Counted from the first letter of the stretch, positions 51,720 to 63,964 are shown. The stretch: DNA of 64,000 nucleotides from Lachnospiraceae bacterium (GCA_017613595.1 JAGADM010000092.1:1-64000); one strand, 5' to 3'. Notes: a model not told the origin generated them from the letters alone. Numbers and translations are program-made.

Positions 51720-52156
51720 AGGCTTTCACCTCGCTCTTCATAAACTATGGCGTGGTTCGGGCAGCCGGTCACGCAGGCAGGCTTTCCGTTGGTGTTCGAA
51801 AGACAGAGTTCGCATTTCTGCATCGGGCTTCCTTCCACCGGCGTAAGCGCTCCGTAGGGGCACACGAGAACACAGGTGAAACAGGAGACACACCGCTCGC
51901 GGCGGATCTTTACGACACCGTCTTCCCGGTAAATGGCACCCGCGATGCAGCTCTTCATGCACATGGGATCGGTGCAGTGGCGGCACGATACGGCAAATGT
52001 GATGGCGTCTCCTTCCTCCACATGAATGCGGGGCTGGATCTTCTTGCCCATCAGGGCGCTTGCCATACTGACGCCGCCCATGTTGGCGTATGCGCAGTTA
52101 TATTCGCACAGGTGGCAGCCGAGACACCATTCTTCGTTGACATAAACTCGTTTCAT
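51716..52156 (-). CDS. 4Fe-4S electron-transfer subunit of the glutamate synthase cluster
   Basis: A 146-residue dicluster-type ferredoxin with four Cys groups (CLGCHLCEYNC, CRHCTDPMCMKSC, CVSCFTCVLVCP and CELC..ACVTGCP), like HycB/DmsB electron carriers. It sits between the flavoprotein and FMN subunit genes and probably links them. The start at 52156 has AGGAGAG and lies 4 bases after the FMN subunit stop. Confidence 0.9.
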   Translation of the reverse strand: MKRVYVNEEWCLGCHLCEYNCAYANMGGVSMASALMGKKIQPRIHVEEGDAITFAVSCRHCTDPMCMKSCIAGAIYREDGVVKIRRERCVSCFTCVLVCPYGALTPVEGSPMQKCELCLSNTNGKPACVTGCPNHAIVYEERGESL

Positions 52157-52160
52157 AGGC

Positions 52161-53666
52161 TTACTCTCCTGCGTGGGAGATTCCGAGAATCTCCAGTTCT
52201 TTCTCATTCAGACCGACGCCGCGGAGCATCAGGCGGTTGCCTCGAAGAGCCTCGACGGAGTTGATTCCCATGCCGCCCATGAGCTCTTTGATCTCGTGCT
52301 TCCATGCGGTCATCAGGTTGATGAGCCGCTCGCTTCCGAGGTCGGGATTGAGACGTTTTACAAGGTCCGGACGCTGGGTCGCGATACCCCAGTTACATTT
52401 GCCGCTCTGGCAGGTACGGCACAGATGACAGCCGAGTGCAAGAAGGGCAGCGGTTGCGATGTAGCAGGCGTCCGCGCCGAGCGCGATGGCCTTGACAACA
52501 TCGGAGGCGCTCCGGATCGAACCGCCGACAACGAGTGATACGTCGTTACGGATGCCTTCATCGCGGAGACGCTGGTCAACGGCCGCGAGCGCGAGCTCGA
52601 TCGGGATACCTACGTTATCACGGATTCTGGTGGGAGCCGCTCCGGTACCTCCGCGGAAACCGTCGATCGCGATGATGTCCGCACCGCTTCGGGCGATACC
52701 GCTTGCGATGGCCGCGATGTTATGAACTGCCGCGACCTTTACGATAACGGGTTTCCGGTAGCCGGTCGCTTCCTTTAAGGAATAAACAAGCTGTCTTAAA
52801 TCTTCAATGGAATAAATGTCATGGTGCGGTGCCGGAGAGATGGCATCCGAACCCTCGGGGATCATACGGGTACGGGATACGTCGCCGACGATCTTCGCGC
52901 CGGGCAGGTGACCGCCGATACCGGGCTTCGCGCCCTGGCCCATCTTGATCTCAATAGCCGCTCCGGCTTCGAGGTACTGCTCATGTACGCCGAAACGTCC
53001 GCTCGCAACCTGCACGACCGTGTTCGGTCCGTAGCAGTAGAAGTCTTCGTGCAGACCGCCTTCACCGGTATTATAGAGGATGCCGAGCTCCGTAGCCGCG
53101 CGTGCGAGCGACGCGTGCGCGTTATAACTAATGGAACCGTAGCTCATTGCCGAGAACATTACCGGCATGGAAAGAGTCACATGCGGCGGAAGTTCGCAGA
53201 TGAGCTTGCCGTTCCCGTCACGCTGCATGGTCTTCGGACGTTTGCCGAGCGTTACCTGTGTCTCCATCGGTTCGCGCAGCGGGTCGATCGGAGGGTTGGT
53301 AACCTGGGAAGCGTTGATCAGAATCTTGTCCCAGTAAACCGGAAGAGGTTTCGGGTTACCCATGGAGGAGAGCAGCACGCCGCCGCTTCCCGCCTGTTTG
53401 TAGATTTCACGGATCGTATTATTCTGCCAGTTCGCATTTTCCCTGAGCTGACAGTCACTCTTGACGATCTTCAAAGCACGGGTCGGGCAGAGCGATACGC
53501 AGCGCTGGCAGTTGACGCATTTACTTTCGTCACTGATCATCCGGCCGGTTTCGGGGTTGATCGTATGTACTTCATTGGCGCACTGCCGTTCACATACGCG
53601 GCAGGCGATGCAGCGGTCCGGGTTCCGCACTACTTCAAATTCCGGATAGATAAAATCGATGCCCAT
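52161..53666 (-). CDS. Glutamate synthase FMN-binding central subunit with N-terminal ferredoxin domain
   Basis: A 501-residue protein. Residues 15-75 hold two 4Fe-4S sites (CIACRVCERQC, CVNCQRCVSLCP). Residues 120-490 are the GltB central/FMN barrel: ISYNAHASLARAATELG, TGEGGLHEDF, EIKMGQGAKPGIGGHLPG, IAIDGFRGGTGAAPT and VGGSIRSASDVVKAIALGAD, then Cys-rich CHLCRTCQSGKCNWG. It reduces 2-oxoglutarate plus ammonia to glutamate. This archaeal-type layout is common in anaerobic Firmicutes. Its start overlaps the amidotransferase stop (TGATG). Confidence 0.94.
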   Translation of the reverse strand: MGIDFIYPEFEVVRNPDRCIACRVCERQCANEVHTINPETGRMISDESKCVNCQRCVSLCPTRALKIVKSDCQLRENANWQNNTIREIYKQAGSGGVLLSSMGNPKPLPVYWDKILINASQVTNPPIDPLREPMETQVTLGKRPKTMQRDGNGKLICELPPHVTLSMPVMFSAMSYGSISYNAHASLARAATELGILYNTGEGGLHEDFYCYGPNTVVQVASGRFGVHEQYLEAGAAIEIKMGQGAKPGIGGHLPGAKIVGDVSRTRMIPEGSDAISPAPHHDIYSIEDLRQLVYSLKEATGYRKPVIVKVAAVHNIAAIASGIARSGADIIAIDGFRGGTGAAPTRIRDNVGIPIELALAAVDQRLRDEGIRNDVSLVVGGSIRSASDVVKAIALGADACYIATAALLALGCHLCRTCQSGKCNWGIATQRPDLVKRLNPDLGSERLINLMTAWKHEIKELMGGMGINSVEALRGNRLMLRGVGLNEKELEILGISHAGE

Positions 53667-54760
53667 CAGTATGCTCCTTCCTTTACGCGAACGATTACCG
53701 GTTCCCCGCCGGCAGGCGCCCAGATCTTCGTTACATCGGGCTCCATCACGCGTATCGCGGCTTCCTCGCTTGCGATATAGACTTTGTCGTCTTTCTCGCC
53801 GACCACCATCGACCTTAGCTTCAGCCGGTCGTTGAGGGCCATCAGGCCGCCGTCAAATCCGAGGACGATCGAGAACGGTCCGGTAACCAGGAGGCTCGGG
53901 AACACGTTCCGCAGGAACTCTAATTTCTTCTTCTCGTATTCGTCGGTCTTCGATTCGATCGTGCTCCAGAACGGGGCCGCGATAACATTGGCCGCTTCGG
54001 TAAGCGTCAGGCCCTGAACGCGAAGGAGATAATCTAAAATATAAGTGATAACCTCGGTATCGGTCTGGAGGTTGCATTTGTATCCGAACATCTCAATGAA
54101 CCGGCGGTTCGCGTCGTACGAGGAAATCTCGCCGTTATGGACAACCGAATAATCGAGGAGCGTGAACGGATGCGCGCCGCCCCACCAGCCGGGGGTGTTG
54201 GTCGGATAACGTCCGTGCGCGGTCCAGCAGTAGCCTTCGTACTCATCGAGGCGATAGAAACGTCCGACATCCTCCGGGAAGCCGACAGCCTTGAAGGTTC
54301 CCATGTTCTTGCCGCTTGAGAAGACGTAGGCGCCTTCCATTTCCGTATTGATCTTCATAACGGTGCGCGCCACGAATTCCTTTTCGTCAAGCTGCAGATC
54401 CGCGAGCACCGACTTGAGAGGAGTTACGAAATAACGCCAGATGATCGGTTCATCCGTAATCTCGGGAATCTTCCGGGTAGGAATCAGCTCGCCTTTCACA
54501 ACCTCGAAATGTTCCTTAAGAAAAGCCTCGCAGGCCTTTCTCGTATCACGGCAGTCAAAAAACAGGTGAAACGCATAATAATCTTTATACTGCGGATAAA
54601 TCCCGTAGCCGGCAAATCCGCCGCCGAGACCGTTGCTGCGGTCATGCATCGGCTTCATTGAATCAATGATCGCCTGGCCGCTCATCTTCTTTCCTTCCTT
54701 CGAAATCACTGCTGCGATGGCGCAACCGGAGGGGATGCGCACCTGACCTTCCTGTTTCAT
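53666..54760 (-). CDS. Class II glutamine amidotransferase subunit of split glutamate synthase (GltB1-like)
   Basis: A 364-residue amidotransferase that releases ammonia from glutamine for the FMN subunit. The conserved Cys is in IPSGCAIAAV (residue 13), so 12 residues would have to be removed or the Cys used internally. Supporting motifs are GLGGGFAGYGIYP, WTAHGRYPTNTPGWWGGAHPF, DYSVVHNGEISSYDANRRF and LQTDTEVITYILDYLL. It is first in the minus-strand operon, about 100 bases after the attenuator. AAAGGA at 54769-54774 fixes the start. Confidence 0.92.
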   Translation of the reverse strand: MKQEGQVRIPSGCAIAAVISKEGKKMSGQAIIDSMKPMHDRSNGLGGGFAGYGIYPQYKDYYAFHLFFDCRDTRKACEAFLKEHFEVVKGELIPTRKIPEITDEPIIWRYFVTPLKSVLADLQLDEKEFVARTVMKINTEMEGAYVFSSGKNMGTFKAVGFPEDVGRFYRLDEYEGYCWTAHGRYPTNTPGWWGGAHPFTLLDYSVVHNGEISSYDANRRFIEMFGYKCNLQTDTEVITYILDYLLRVQGLTLTEAANVIAAPFWSTIESKTDEYEKKKLEFLRNVFPSLLVTGPFSIVLGFDGGLMALNDRLKLRSMVVGEKDDKVYIASEEAAIRVMEPDVTKIWAPAGGEPVIVRVKEGAY

Positions 54761-54857
54761 GGATTCGGTTCCTTTCTTCTTCTTTCGATATGCGGCTGCC
54801 GCATGGCCGAAGCCGCTTCCGCTTTCTGCTTGCGCTAAGCTTGGATCTGTGTGAAAC

Positions 54858-54917
54858 AAAAAGAAAAGGCGCTCATCGATACACAGACATTTTGCCTGTC
54901 CATCAATGAACGCCTTT
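54858..54917 (-). terminator. Leader terminator (attenuator) of the glutamate synthase operon
   Basis: On the minus strand 54917-54865 folds into a 25-bp hairpin with a 3-base A loop and one G-G mismatch, then TTTTCTTTTT. Four wobble pairs are G-U on this strand and would be A-C mismatches on the other, so the minus RNA is the functional one. It begins about 8 bases after the predicted transcription start. Confidence 0.85.
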
Positions 54918-54924
54918 GCTCATT
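54905..54924 (-). promoter_or_regulatory. ANTAR-like antiterminator hairpin, glutamate synthase leader
   Basis: Minus strand AATGAGC, six-base loop AAAGGC, GTTCATT: 7 bp including one G-U. The loop has A at position 1 and G at position 4, the published ANTAR rule. The loop and 3' arm are the start of the terminator's 5' arm, so the two folds exclude each other. Confidence 0.65.
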
Positions 54925-54931
54925 TGCCCGA

Positions 54932-54960
54932 ATTATACGCCCGTCCATTTCATATGTCAA
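54932..54960 (-). promoter_or_regulatory. Consensus promoter of the glutamate synthase-glnA-ANTAR operon
   Basis: Minus strand TTGACA (54960-54955), exactly 17 bases, TATAAT (54937-54932). The predicted start is near 54925. Confidence 0.92.
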
Positions 54961-54965
54961 GAGTT

Positions 54966-54992
54966 TTTTTCGCCGCGTTAAAGTGCGAAAAA
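54966..54992. promoter_or_regulatory. Dyad between the divergent nitrogen promoters
   Basis: TTTTTCGC, 11 bases, GCGAAAAA: a perfect 8-bp inverted repeat roughly midway between the two -35 elements. It could be a shared operator or, with its A and T tracts, UP elements for both promoters. Confidence 0.45.
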
Positions 54993-55009
54993 TTTTTTGA
55001 AATTGGGGG

Positions 55010-55038
55010 TTGACAACCCGAAAAGGCGGGTATATAAT
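55010..55038 (+). promoter_or_regulatory. Consensus promoter of class III glutamine synthetase
   Basis: TTGACA (55010-55015), exactly 17 bases, TATAAT (55033-55038), followed by TCGGCA much as in the divergent promoter. The predicted start is near 55044-55046. Confidence 0.92.
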
Positions 55039-55046
55039 TCGGCACA

Positions 55047-55066
55047 TAAAGGCAAAGGCGTCTTTG
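55047..55066 (+). promoter_or_regulatory. ANTAR-like antiterminator hairpin, glutamine synthetase III leader
   Basis: TAAAGGC, six-base loop AAAGGC, GTCTTTG: 7 bp including two G-U pairs. The loop is identical to that of the divergent leader and obeys A1/G4. It overlaps the terminator's 5' arm at 55054-55066. Confidence 0.65.
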
Positions 55067-55094
55067 AGTGGCAACACTCAGAGGCGCTTTTTTT
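55054..55094 (+). terminator. Leader terminator (attenuator) of class III glutamine synthetase
   Basis: A 17-bp stem (55054-55070 with 55075-55091) closed by a GCAA tetraloop, followed by further U's. It lies about 10 bases after the predicted start and 26 bases before the ATG. Confidence 0.88.
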
Positions 55095-55119
55095 ATTCCC
55101 AAATGAGAGGAGAACCAAC

Positions 55120-57216
55120 ATGAAGACAGTATCGGATTATTTCGGAACTAATGTATTTGACGACAGAGTGATGCGTGCCAATCTTTCGGCCGATGTGTAT
55201 CGCTCGCTTCGTAAAACGATAGACGAGGGTAAGGAACTCGATATCAGCGTAGCCAATGCGGTCGCTGAGGCTATGAAGAACTGGGCAGTGGAAAAGGGAG
55301 CGACGCATTTTACGCATTGGTTCCAGCCGCTGACCGGAATTACCGCCGAGAAGCACGACAGCTTCATCAGCCCGGCTCCGGACGGAAGCGTGATCATGGA
55401 GTTCTCCGGCAAGGAGCTCATCAAAGGTGAGCCGGACGCGTCCTCGTTCCCGAGCGGCGGCCTCCGCGCAACCTTCGAGGCGAGAGGATATACCGCATGG
55501 GATCCTACCTCGTACGCGTTCATTAAAGGAAAGACGCTCTGCATTCCGACCGCGTTCTGTTCCTACGGCGGACCGGCCCTTGATAAAAAGACTCCTTTGC
55601 TTCGTTCGATGGAGGTGCTCAGCAAAGAAGCTCTCCGCATCCTGAAGCTGTTCGGAAACAAGACCGCGAAACGCGTTGTTTCCTCGGTAGGACCGGAGCA
55701 GGAATACTTCCTTGTTACGAAAGAAATGTTTGACAAGCGTCCCGACCTCTGCTTCACCGGCCGTACCCTTTTCGGTGCGAAGCCTCCGAAGGGACAGGAG
55801 ATGGACGATCATTACTTCGGCGTTATCAAGCCGAGAGTTGCGGCATTCATGGAAGAGCTGAATGAAGAACTCTGGAAGCTCGGCATCCTCGCAAAGACGG
55901 AGCACAACGAAGTAGCTCCCGCACAGCACGAGCTGGCGCCGATCTACTCGACCACGAACATCGCAACCGACCACAACCAGCTGACGATGGAAATCATGCA
56001 GAAGGTTGCCGCAAAGCACGGCCTTGTATGTCTCCTTCATGAGAAGCCTTTCGCAGGCGTGAACGGCTCCGGTAAGCATAACAACTGGTCCATCGCCACC
56101 GACCGCGGACAGAACCTTCTTTCCCCGGGCGAGACTCCTTACGAAAATGCACAGTTCCTGTTGTTCCTGTGCGCGGTAATCAAGGCTGTTGACGATTATC
56201 AGGATCTGCTTCGTATCTCGGTTGCCACCGCAGGCAACGACCACCGTCTCGGCGCCAATGAGGCACCTCCGGCTGTTATCTCCATCTTCCTCGGCGATGA
56301 GCTGAATGCCGTTATGGAAGCTATTGAGAGCGGCAAGCCTTATGCGGGCGCAGAGAAGACGCAGATGAAACTCGGCGTTGACGTACTTCCGAAGTTCAAC
56401 CGCGACACGACCGACCGTAACCGTACTTCACCGTTCGCATTTACCGGCAACAAATTCGAGTTCCGTATGCTCGGCTCCTCGAACAGCATTGCCTGCGCGA
56501 ACATCATGCTGAATGCGGCCGTTGCGGAAAGCCTCAGAATCTACGCAGACCGCCTCGAGAAGGCCGAAGATTTCGAGACAACGCTTCATGAGATGATTCA
56601 GAAGACGTTCCATGATCATAAACGCATCATCTTCAACGGTAACGGTTATGACGATTCCTGGATTAAGGAAGCAACCGAGAAGAGGGGCCTTCTCAACTAC
56701 CGTACTACCGCGGACTGCATGCCGCATCTGTTAGATGAGAAGAACGTTAAGATGCTTACCGGACTCGGCGTATTCAGTGATGAAGAGCTTCGTTCCCGCT
56801 GCGATATCATGCTTGAGAACTACTGCAAGAGCGTAGTGATCGAGGCAAATACGATGGTGGACATGGCAAGAACACTGATTGCTCCCGCTGTGGAAGCATA
56901 TACCTGCGACGTAGCGAAGGCAGCTGCCGCCAAGAAGGCGGTTGTTCCGGGACTCGGATGCAGTTACGAAACCGAACTGGTTAAGAAACTGTCAAGCCTG
57001 ACGGATTCCATCAGCGCACATACCGATGAACTTGCGGAAGCAATCCTTAAGGTTGCCGGCGCAGGCGACATCATTGAAGAGTCGGCTCTCGTAAGAGACA
57101 TTCTCCTGCCTAAGATGAGCGAACTTCGTATCCCCTGTGATCAGGCGGAAGTGCTGACGGCACGCAGCTACTGGCCGTTCCCGACCTACGGCGAGCTTCT
57201 GTTCGGCGTAAAATAA
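55120..57216 (+). CDS. glnN: Glutamine synthetase, class III
   Basis: A 698-residue GSIII enzyme making glutamine from glutamate and ammonia; GSIII is typical of Bacteroidetes, cyanobacteria and some Firmicutes and forms large double-ring oligomers. Marks are [58 protein letters not shown] and the C-terminal [14 protein letters not shown]. The start at 55120 has GAGGAG. It has a separate attenuated promoter. This is the second glutamine synthetase in 6 kb, divergent from the class I gene's operon. Confidence 0.96.
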   Translation: MKTVSDYFGTNVFDDRVMRANLSADVYRSLRKTIDEGKELDISVANAVAEAMKNWAVEKGATHFTHWFQPLTGITAEKHDSFISPAPDGSVIMEFSGKELIKGEPDASSFPSGGLRATFEARGYTAWDPTSYAFIKGKTLCIPTAFCSYGGPALDKKTPLLRSMEVLSKEALRILKLFGNKTAKRVVSSVGPEQEYFLVTKEMFDKRPDLCFTGRTLFGAKPPKGQEMDDHYFGVIKPRVAAFMEELNEELWKLGILAKTEHNEVAPAQHELAPIYSTTNIATDHNQLTMEIMQKVAAKHGLVCLLHEKPFAGVNGSGKHNNWSIATDRGQNLLSPGETPYENAQFLLFLCAVIKAVDDYQDLLRISVATAGNDHRLGANEAPPAVISIFLGDELNAVMEAIESGKPYAGAEKTQMKLGVDVLPKFNRDTTDRNRTSPFAFTGNKFEFRMLGSSNSIACANIMLNAAVAESLRIYADRLEKAEDFETTLHEMIQKTFHDHKRIIFNGNGYDDSWIKEATEKRGLLNYRTTADCMPHLLDEKNVKMLTGLGVFSDEELRSRCDIMLENYCKSVVIEANTMVDMARTLIAPAVEAYTCDVAKAAAAKKAVVPGLGCSYETELVKKLSSLTDSISAHTDELAEAILKVAGAGDIIEESALVRDILLPKMSELRIPCDQAEVLTARSYWPFPTYGELLFGVK

Positions 57217-57281
57217 GAAGGTTATATTGGCGGGGTTTACAAATTGGGAAACCAAAATAACCGAAGAAGGAAGTGACCACT

Positions 57282-59069
57282 ATGTTAACAGAAGAAATCA
57301 CGAAAGCATTACAGGAAGCCGTTACCGGTGAAGTATTCGCCGTCTGGTTTTTGATCGGCGCAGCCCTTGTATTCTTTATGCAGGCCGGATTTGCCATGGT
57401 TGAGACCGGTTTTACCCGTGCCAAGAACGCAGGCAATATCATCATGAAGAACCTGATGGATTTCTGTATCGGCACTGTCGTATTTATCCTCCTCGGCTTC
57501 AGTCTGATGATGGCGGAAGATTATGTCTGCGGCTTCATCGGCGTTCCGAATTTGAAAATCCTGACCGATTTCGGCGGATTCCTTGCGGATGGAAACGCCC
57601 CCGCTTTCGTATTTAACCTTGTATTCTGCGCTACGGCAGCTACGATCGTATCGGGCGCCATGGCAGAGCGTACCAAATTCATCTCCTATTGTATTTATTC
57701 CGCAGTTATTTCATTGTTCGTATACCCGGTGGAAGCAGGCTGGGTTTGGAACTCTCAGGGCTGGCTCGTTAAAATGGGCTTCCATGATTTCGCAGGTTCC
57801 GCAGCCATTCATTCCGTCGGCGGTATCACCGCTTTGATCGGTGCAATCCTCGTAGGTCCCCGTCTCGGCAAATACATCCGTGACGAAAAGGGCAAGGTTA
57901 AGAAGGTAAATGCCATCCCGGGCCATGCCATTACGCTCGGCGCACTCGGATGCTTCATCCTCTGGTTCGGCTGGTACGGCTTCAACGGCGCAGCAGCCTG
58001 GGACGGAAACTCTCTTGCATCCATCTTCGTTACCACGACGGTTGCTCCTGCGGTTGCTACCGTAGTGACAATGATTTACACCTGGGTTAAGAACGGTAAG
58101 CCCGATGTTTCGATGTGTCTGAACGGTTCTCTTGCAGGCCTTGTAGGTATTACTGCAGGGTGCGACGCGCTTGACGCTCTCGGTTCCGTGATCGTCGGTG
58201 TTGTATCCGGTATCCTTGTAGTCGTTGTTGTTGAGTTCCTTGACCTGAAGCTTCATATCGACGATCCGGTCGGTGCCATAGGCGTTCATTTCGCAAACGG
58301 TGTCTGGGGTACCATCGCAGTAGGTCTTCTGGCTAACCCCGATGCTCCCGCAGGTCTGAAAGGTCTGTTCTATACCGGCAGCGCCAAGCTGCTCGGAGTT
58401 CAGACGCTCGGTATCGCAGCTATCCTTGCATGGACGGCGGTAACGATGACGATCACATTTGTCATCATCAAAAAGACAATCGGTCTTCGTGTTTCCCAGG
58501 AGGAAGAACTTCGCGGTCTGGACAGCACCGAACATGGTCTTCTGAGTGCATATGCCGATTTCGTACCGGCAGTGGAAAGCGTGGATTACGGTTTCGGTAC
58601 TCTCGCCCTTGCGGGTGTTGAACAGCCTGCTGCTCCCGTGGCGGTTGTCGGAGACACTCCGGTAGCGGAAGCAATCCCGGTTAAGAAAGTGCCTTCGTTC
58701 GACGATGGTTCACCGAAGTTCACAAAGGTTGAGATCGTATGTAAGGAAACGCGTCTTGAAAGTCTGAAGAACGCGATGATGGATCTCGGAATTACCGGTA
58801 TGACGGTATCCCACGTACTCGGCTGCGGCGTGCAGAAGGGTACTCCGGAATACTACCGTGGTGTTCCGGTTGAGGCAACCCTGCTTCCCAAGATCCAGGT
58901 TGACATCGTTGTCAGCAAGGTTCCGGTACGCAGCGTTATCGAGACCGCGAAGAAGGTTCTGTACACCGGTCATATCGGCGACGGCAAGATCTTCGTATAC
59001 GATGTTGAGAACGTTGTAAAGGTTCGTACCGGTGAGGAAGGCTACGACGCTTTACAGGATGTAGAGTAA
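57282..59069 (+). CDS. amt: Ammonium transporter fused to a PII signalling domain
   Basis: A 595-residue fusion. Residues 1-405 are an Amt/MEP channel with about 11 helices (FFMQAGFAMVETGFTRAKN, DFAGSAAIHSVGG with a pore His, GWYGFNGAA, DPVGAIGVHFANGVWGT with the second His). A Pro/Val linker follows, then a GlnK-type PII domain from about residue 480 (FTKVEIVCKETRLESLKNAM, GITGMTVSHVLGCGVQKG, T-loop PEYYRG, TGHIGDGKIFVYDVENVVKVRTGE). PII normally plugs the channel from the cytoplasm in response to 2-oxoglutarate and ATP/ADP. No separate glnK is nearby. GTG at 57273 is an alternative start; AAGGAAG favours 57282. Confidence 0.94.
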   Translation: MLTEEITKALQEAVTGEVFAVWFLIGAALVFFMQAGFAMVETGFTRAKNAGNIIMKNLMDFCIGTVVFILLGFSLMMAEDYVCGFIGVPNLKILTDFGGFLADGNAPAFVFNLVFCATAATIVSGAMAERTKFISYCIYSAVISLFVYPVEAGWVWNSQGWLVKMGFHDFAGSAAIHSVGGITALIGAILVGPRLGKYIRDEKGKVKKVNAIPGHAITLGALGCFILWFGWYGFNGAAAWDGNSLASIFVTTTVAPAVATVVTMIYTWVKNGKPDVSMCLNGSLAGLVGITAGCDALDALGSVIVGVVSGILVVVVVEFLDLKLHIDDPVGAIGVHFANGVWGTIAVGLLANPDAPAGLKGLFYTGSAKLLGVQTLGIAAILAWTAVTMTITFVIIKKTIGLRVSQEEELRGLDSTEHGLLSAYADFVPAVESVDYGFGTLALAGVEQPAAPVAVVGDTPVAEAIPVKKVPSFDDGSPKFTKVEIVCKETRLESLKNAMMDLGITGMTVSHVLGCGVQKGTPEYYRGVPVEATLLPKIQVDIVVSKVPVRSVIETAKKVLYTGHIGDGKIFVYDVENVVKVRTGEEGYDALQDVE

Positions 59070-59085
59070 CAGAATAAAGAATTCT

Positions 59086-59120
59086 TTGGGGAAGCGCTGA
59101 TACGCTCGGCGCTTCCCCAA
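59086..59120 (+). other. Hairpin between amt and asnB
   Basis: TTGGGGAAGCGC, 11-base loop, GCGCTTCCCCAA: perfect 12-bp stem. The sequence after it (TAATGATATTTT) is only partly U-rich, so termination may be incomplete and asnB may receive read-through. Confidence 0.6.
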
Positions 59121-59146
59121 TAATGATATTTTCGGAGGAAAGAGCG

Positions 59147-62396
<3,250 letters not shown>

Positions 62397-62435
62397 GACA
62401 TTATCCTCAATAATCCGGAAAGGTCGGAATGCAAT

Positions 62436-63845
62436 ATGGATCTTCATGAAGAATGCGGTGTATTCGGCGTAATCACGCCGGAACCTTCGGACGTAGCGGC
62501 CGATTGTTATTACGGACTGTATGCTTTGCAGCACCGCGGCCAGGAAAGCTGCGGGATTGTTGTAAACGATGACGGCGTATTTGTCTCGAAGAAGGACCTC
62601 GGGCTTGTGAGCGAGGTGTTCTCGGGCGACGCGCTGTCGCGTCTTCCGAGAGGAACGATGGCAGTTGCGCATACGCGGTACGGTACGACAGGCGCGAACA
62701 ACCGGAGTAACTGCCAGCCGATCGAGGTCAACCATCAGAAAGGACATATGGCGATCGCCCACAACGGAAACCTCGCCAACGCGTCCGCGCTCCGCTCGGA
62801 GCTGGAACTTTCCGGAGCCATATTCCATACGACAAGCGATACCGAAACGATAGCCTATATCGTGACAAGAGAACGCCTTTCCGCGCCTTCCATCGAGGAA
62901 GCCGTGAGCAGGGCGATGAATAAGTTCGAAGGAGCTTATTCGCTGATTCTGATGTCTCCCCAGAAACTGATCTGTGTGCGCGATCCGCATGGGTTCCGTC
63001 CCCTCTGTTACGGAACCCTGCCGGATGGCGGGTACGTGATCGCTTCGGAAAGCTGCGCGCTTCATGCGGCAGGTGCGGCGTTTGTGAGAAACGTGATGCC
63101 CGGTGAGATCCTTGTATTCTCAAAGGACGGCGTTGTCTCCCGTGAGGAGCACTGCAGCCGGAAGGATAAGCGGCTTTGTGTTTTTGAATATATCTATTTT
63201 GCGCGGCCAGATTCGGTCATTGACGGCGTGTCGGTGCATGAGTCGCGGGTGCATGCCGGCGAGATCCTCGCGGAAACGCATCCGGCCGATGCGGATATCG
63301 TGATCGGTGTTCCCGATTCCGGTATCGACGCGGCGCTCGGCTTTGCCCGTCAGTCCGGTATCCCGTACGGTATCGGGCTTGTGAAGAACAAATACATCGG
63401 CCGCACATTTATCGCCCCGAAAGACCGCTCGACGCAGGTGAAGATCAAACTTTCGGCGGTGGAGAGCGCGGTAAGCGGAAAGAGGGTCGTTCTGGTGGAC
63501 GATTCGATTGTCCGCGGTACGACGAGCGAGCAGATCGTAAAGCTTCTGCGGGAAGCGGGAGCGACCGAGATCCATATGCGCATTACGGCGCCGCCGTTCC
63601 GATTCCCGTGCTATTACGGGACGGATGTGGACTCGAAATCGGGACTGATCGCGACCGAACATACAACCGAGCAGATCGCGGCCATGATCGGCGCGGATTC
63701 GTTAGGGTATTTTCCGACGGAACGCCTTCCGGAACTCTCCGGCGGACAGGGAATCTGCAGCGCATGCTTTGACGGCAGTTATCCGACCGAAGTACCTTCC
63801 GAGGAGAGTAAAAATCGTTTCGAAAGAAGACTGTCCGAGTGTTGA
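62436..63845 (+). CDS. purF: Amidophosphoribosyltransferase
   Basis: A 469-residue enzyme for the first step of purine synthesis, moving glutamine ammonia onto PRPP. A six-residue propeptide (MDLHEE) precedes the nucleophile Cys7 of CGVFG, as in Bacillus PurF. PRPP loop VVLVDDSIVRGTTSEQIVKLL (about 350) and late Cys residues (FPCYYG, GICSACF) suit an Fe-S cluster of the B. subtilis type. It lies 39 bases after pyrG. Confidence 0.97.
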   Translation: MDLHEECGVFGVITPEPSDVAADCYYGLYALQHRGQESCGIVVNDDGVFVSKKDLGLVSEVFSGDALSRLPRGTMAVAHTRYGTTGANNRSNCQPIEVNHQKGHMAIAHNGNLANASALRSELELSGAIFHTTSDTETIAYIVTRERLSAPSIEEAVSRAMNKFEGAYSLILMSPQKLICVRDPHGFRPLCYGTLPDGGYVIASESCALHAAGAAFVRNVMPGEILVFSKDGVVSREEHCSRKDKRLCVFEYIYFARPDSVIDGVSVHESRVHAGEILAETHPADADIVIGVPDSGIDAALGFARQSGIPYGIGLVKNKYIGRTFIAPKDRSTQVKIKLSAVESAVSGKRVVLVDDSIVRGTTSEQIVKLLREAGATEIHMRITAPPFRFPCYYGTDVDSKSGLIATEHTTEQIAAMIGADSLGYFPTERLPELSGGQGICSACFDGSYPTEVPSEESKNRFERRLSEC

Positions 63846-63964
63846 CGAACGGCTCTCGGATTGCTATTATGTACGATGGTTAAAAGAGATTCAAAAAGGC
63901 AGTACACGAACCCTGATGCAATCGGTTAAGAATCCGGGAAACGGTGCTGCGAAAGGATAATGCT

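Noticed and set aside
55016..55031. Possible first ANTAR hairpin ACCCG-AAAAGG-CGGGT
   Set aside because: It has a six-base loop with A1, but G is at position 5, not 4, and it lies in the promoter spacer, upstream of the predicted transcript. It would matter only if an upstream promoter exists.
55093..56244. 383-codon open frame on the minus strand
   Set aside because: It is antisense to class III glutamine synthetase and crosses the leader; no protein-like features.
59086..59120. A third ANTAR target before asnB
   Set aside because: The inner alternative hairpin has loop CTGATA, lacking A1, so it does not fit the rule.
63769..63960. 63-codon frame after purF
   Set aside because: It starts inside purF without a ribosome site and shows no conserved pattern.
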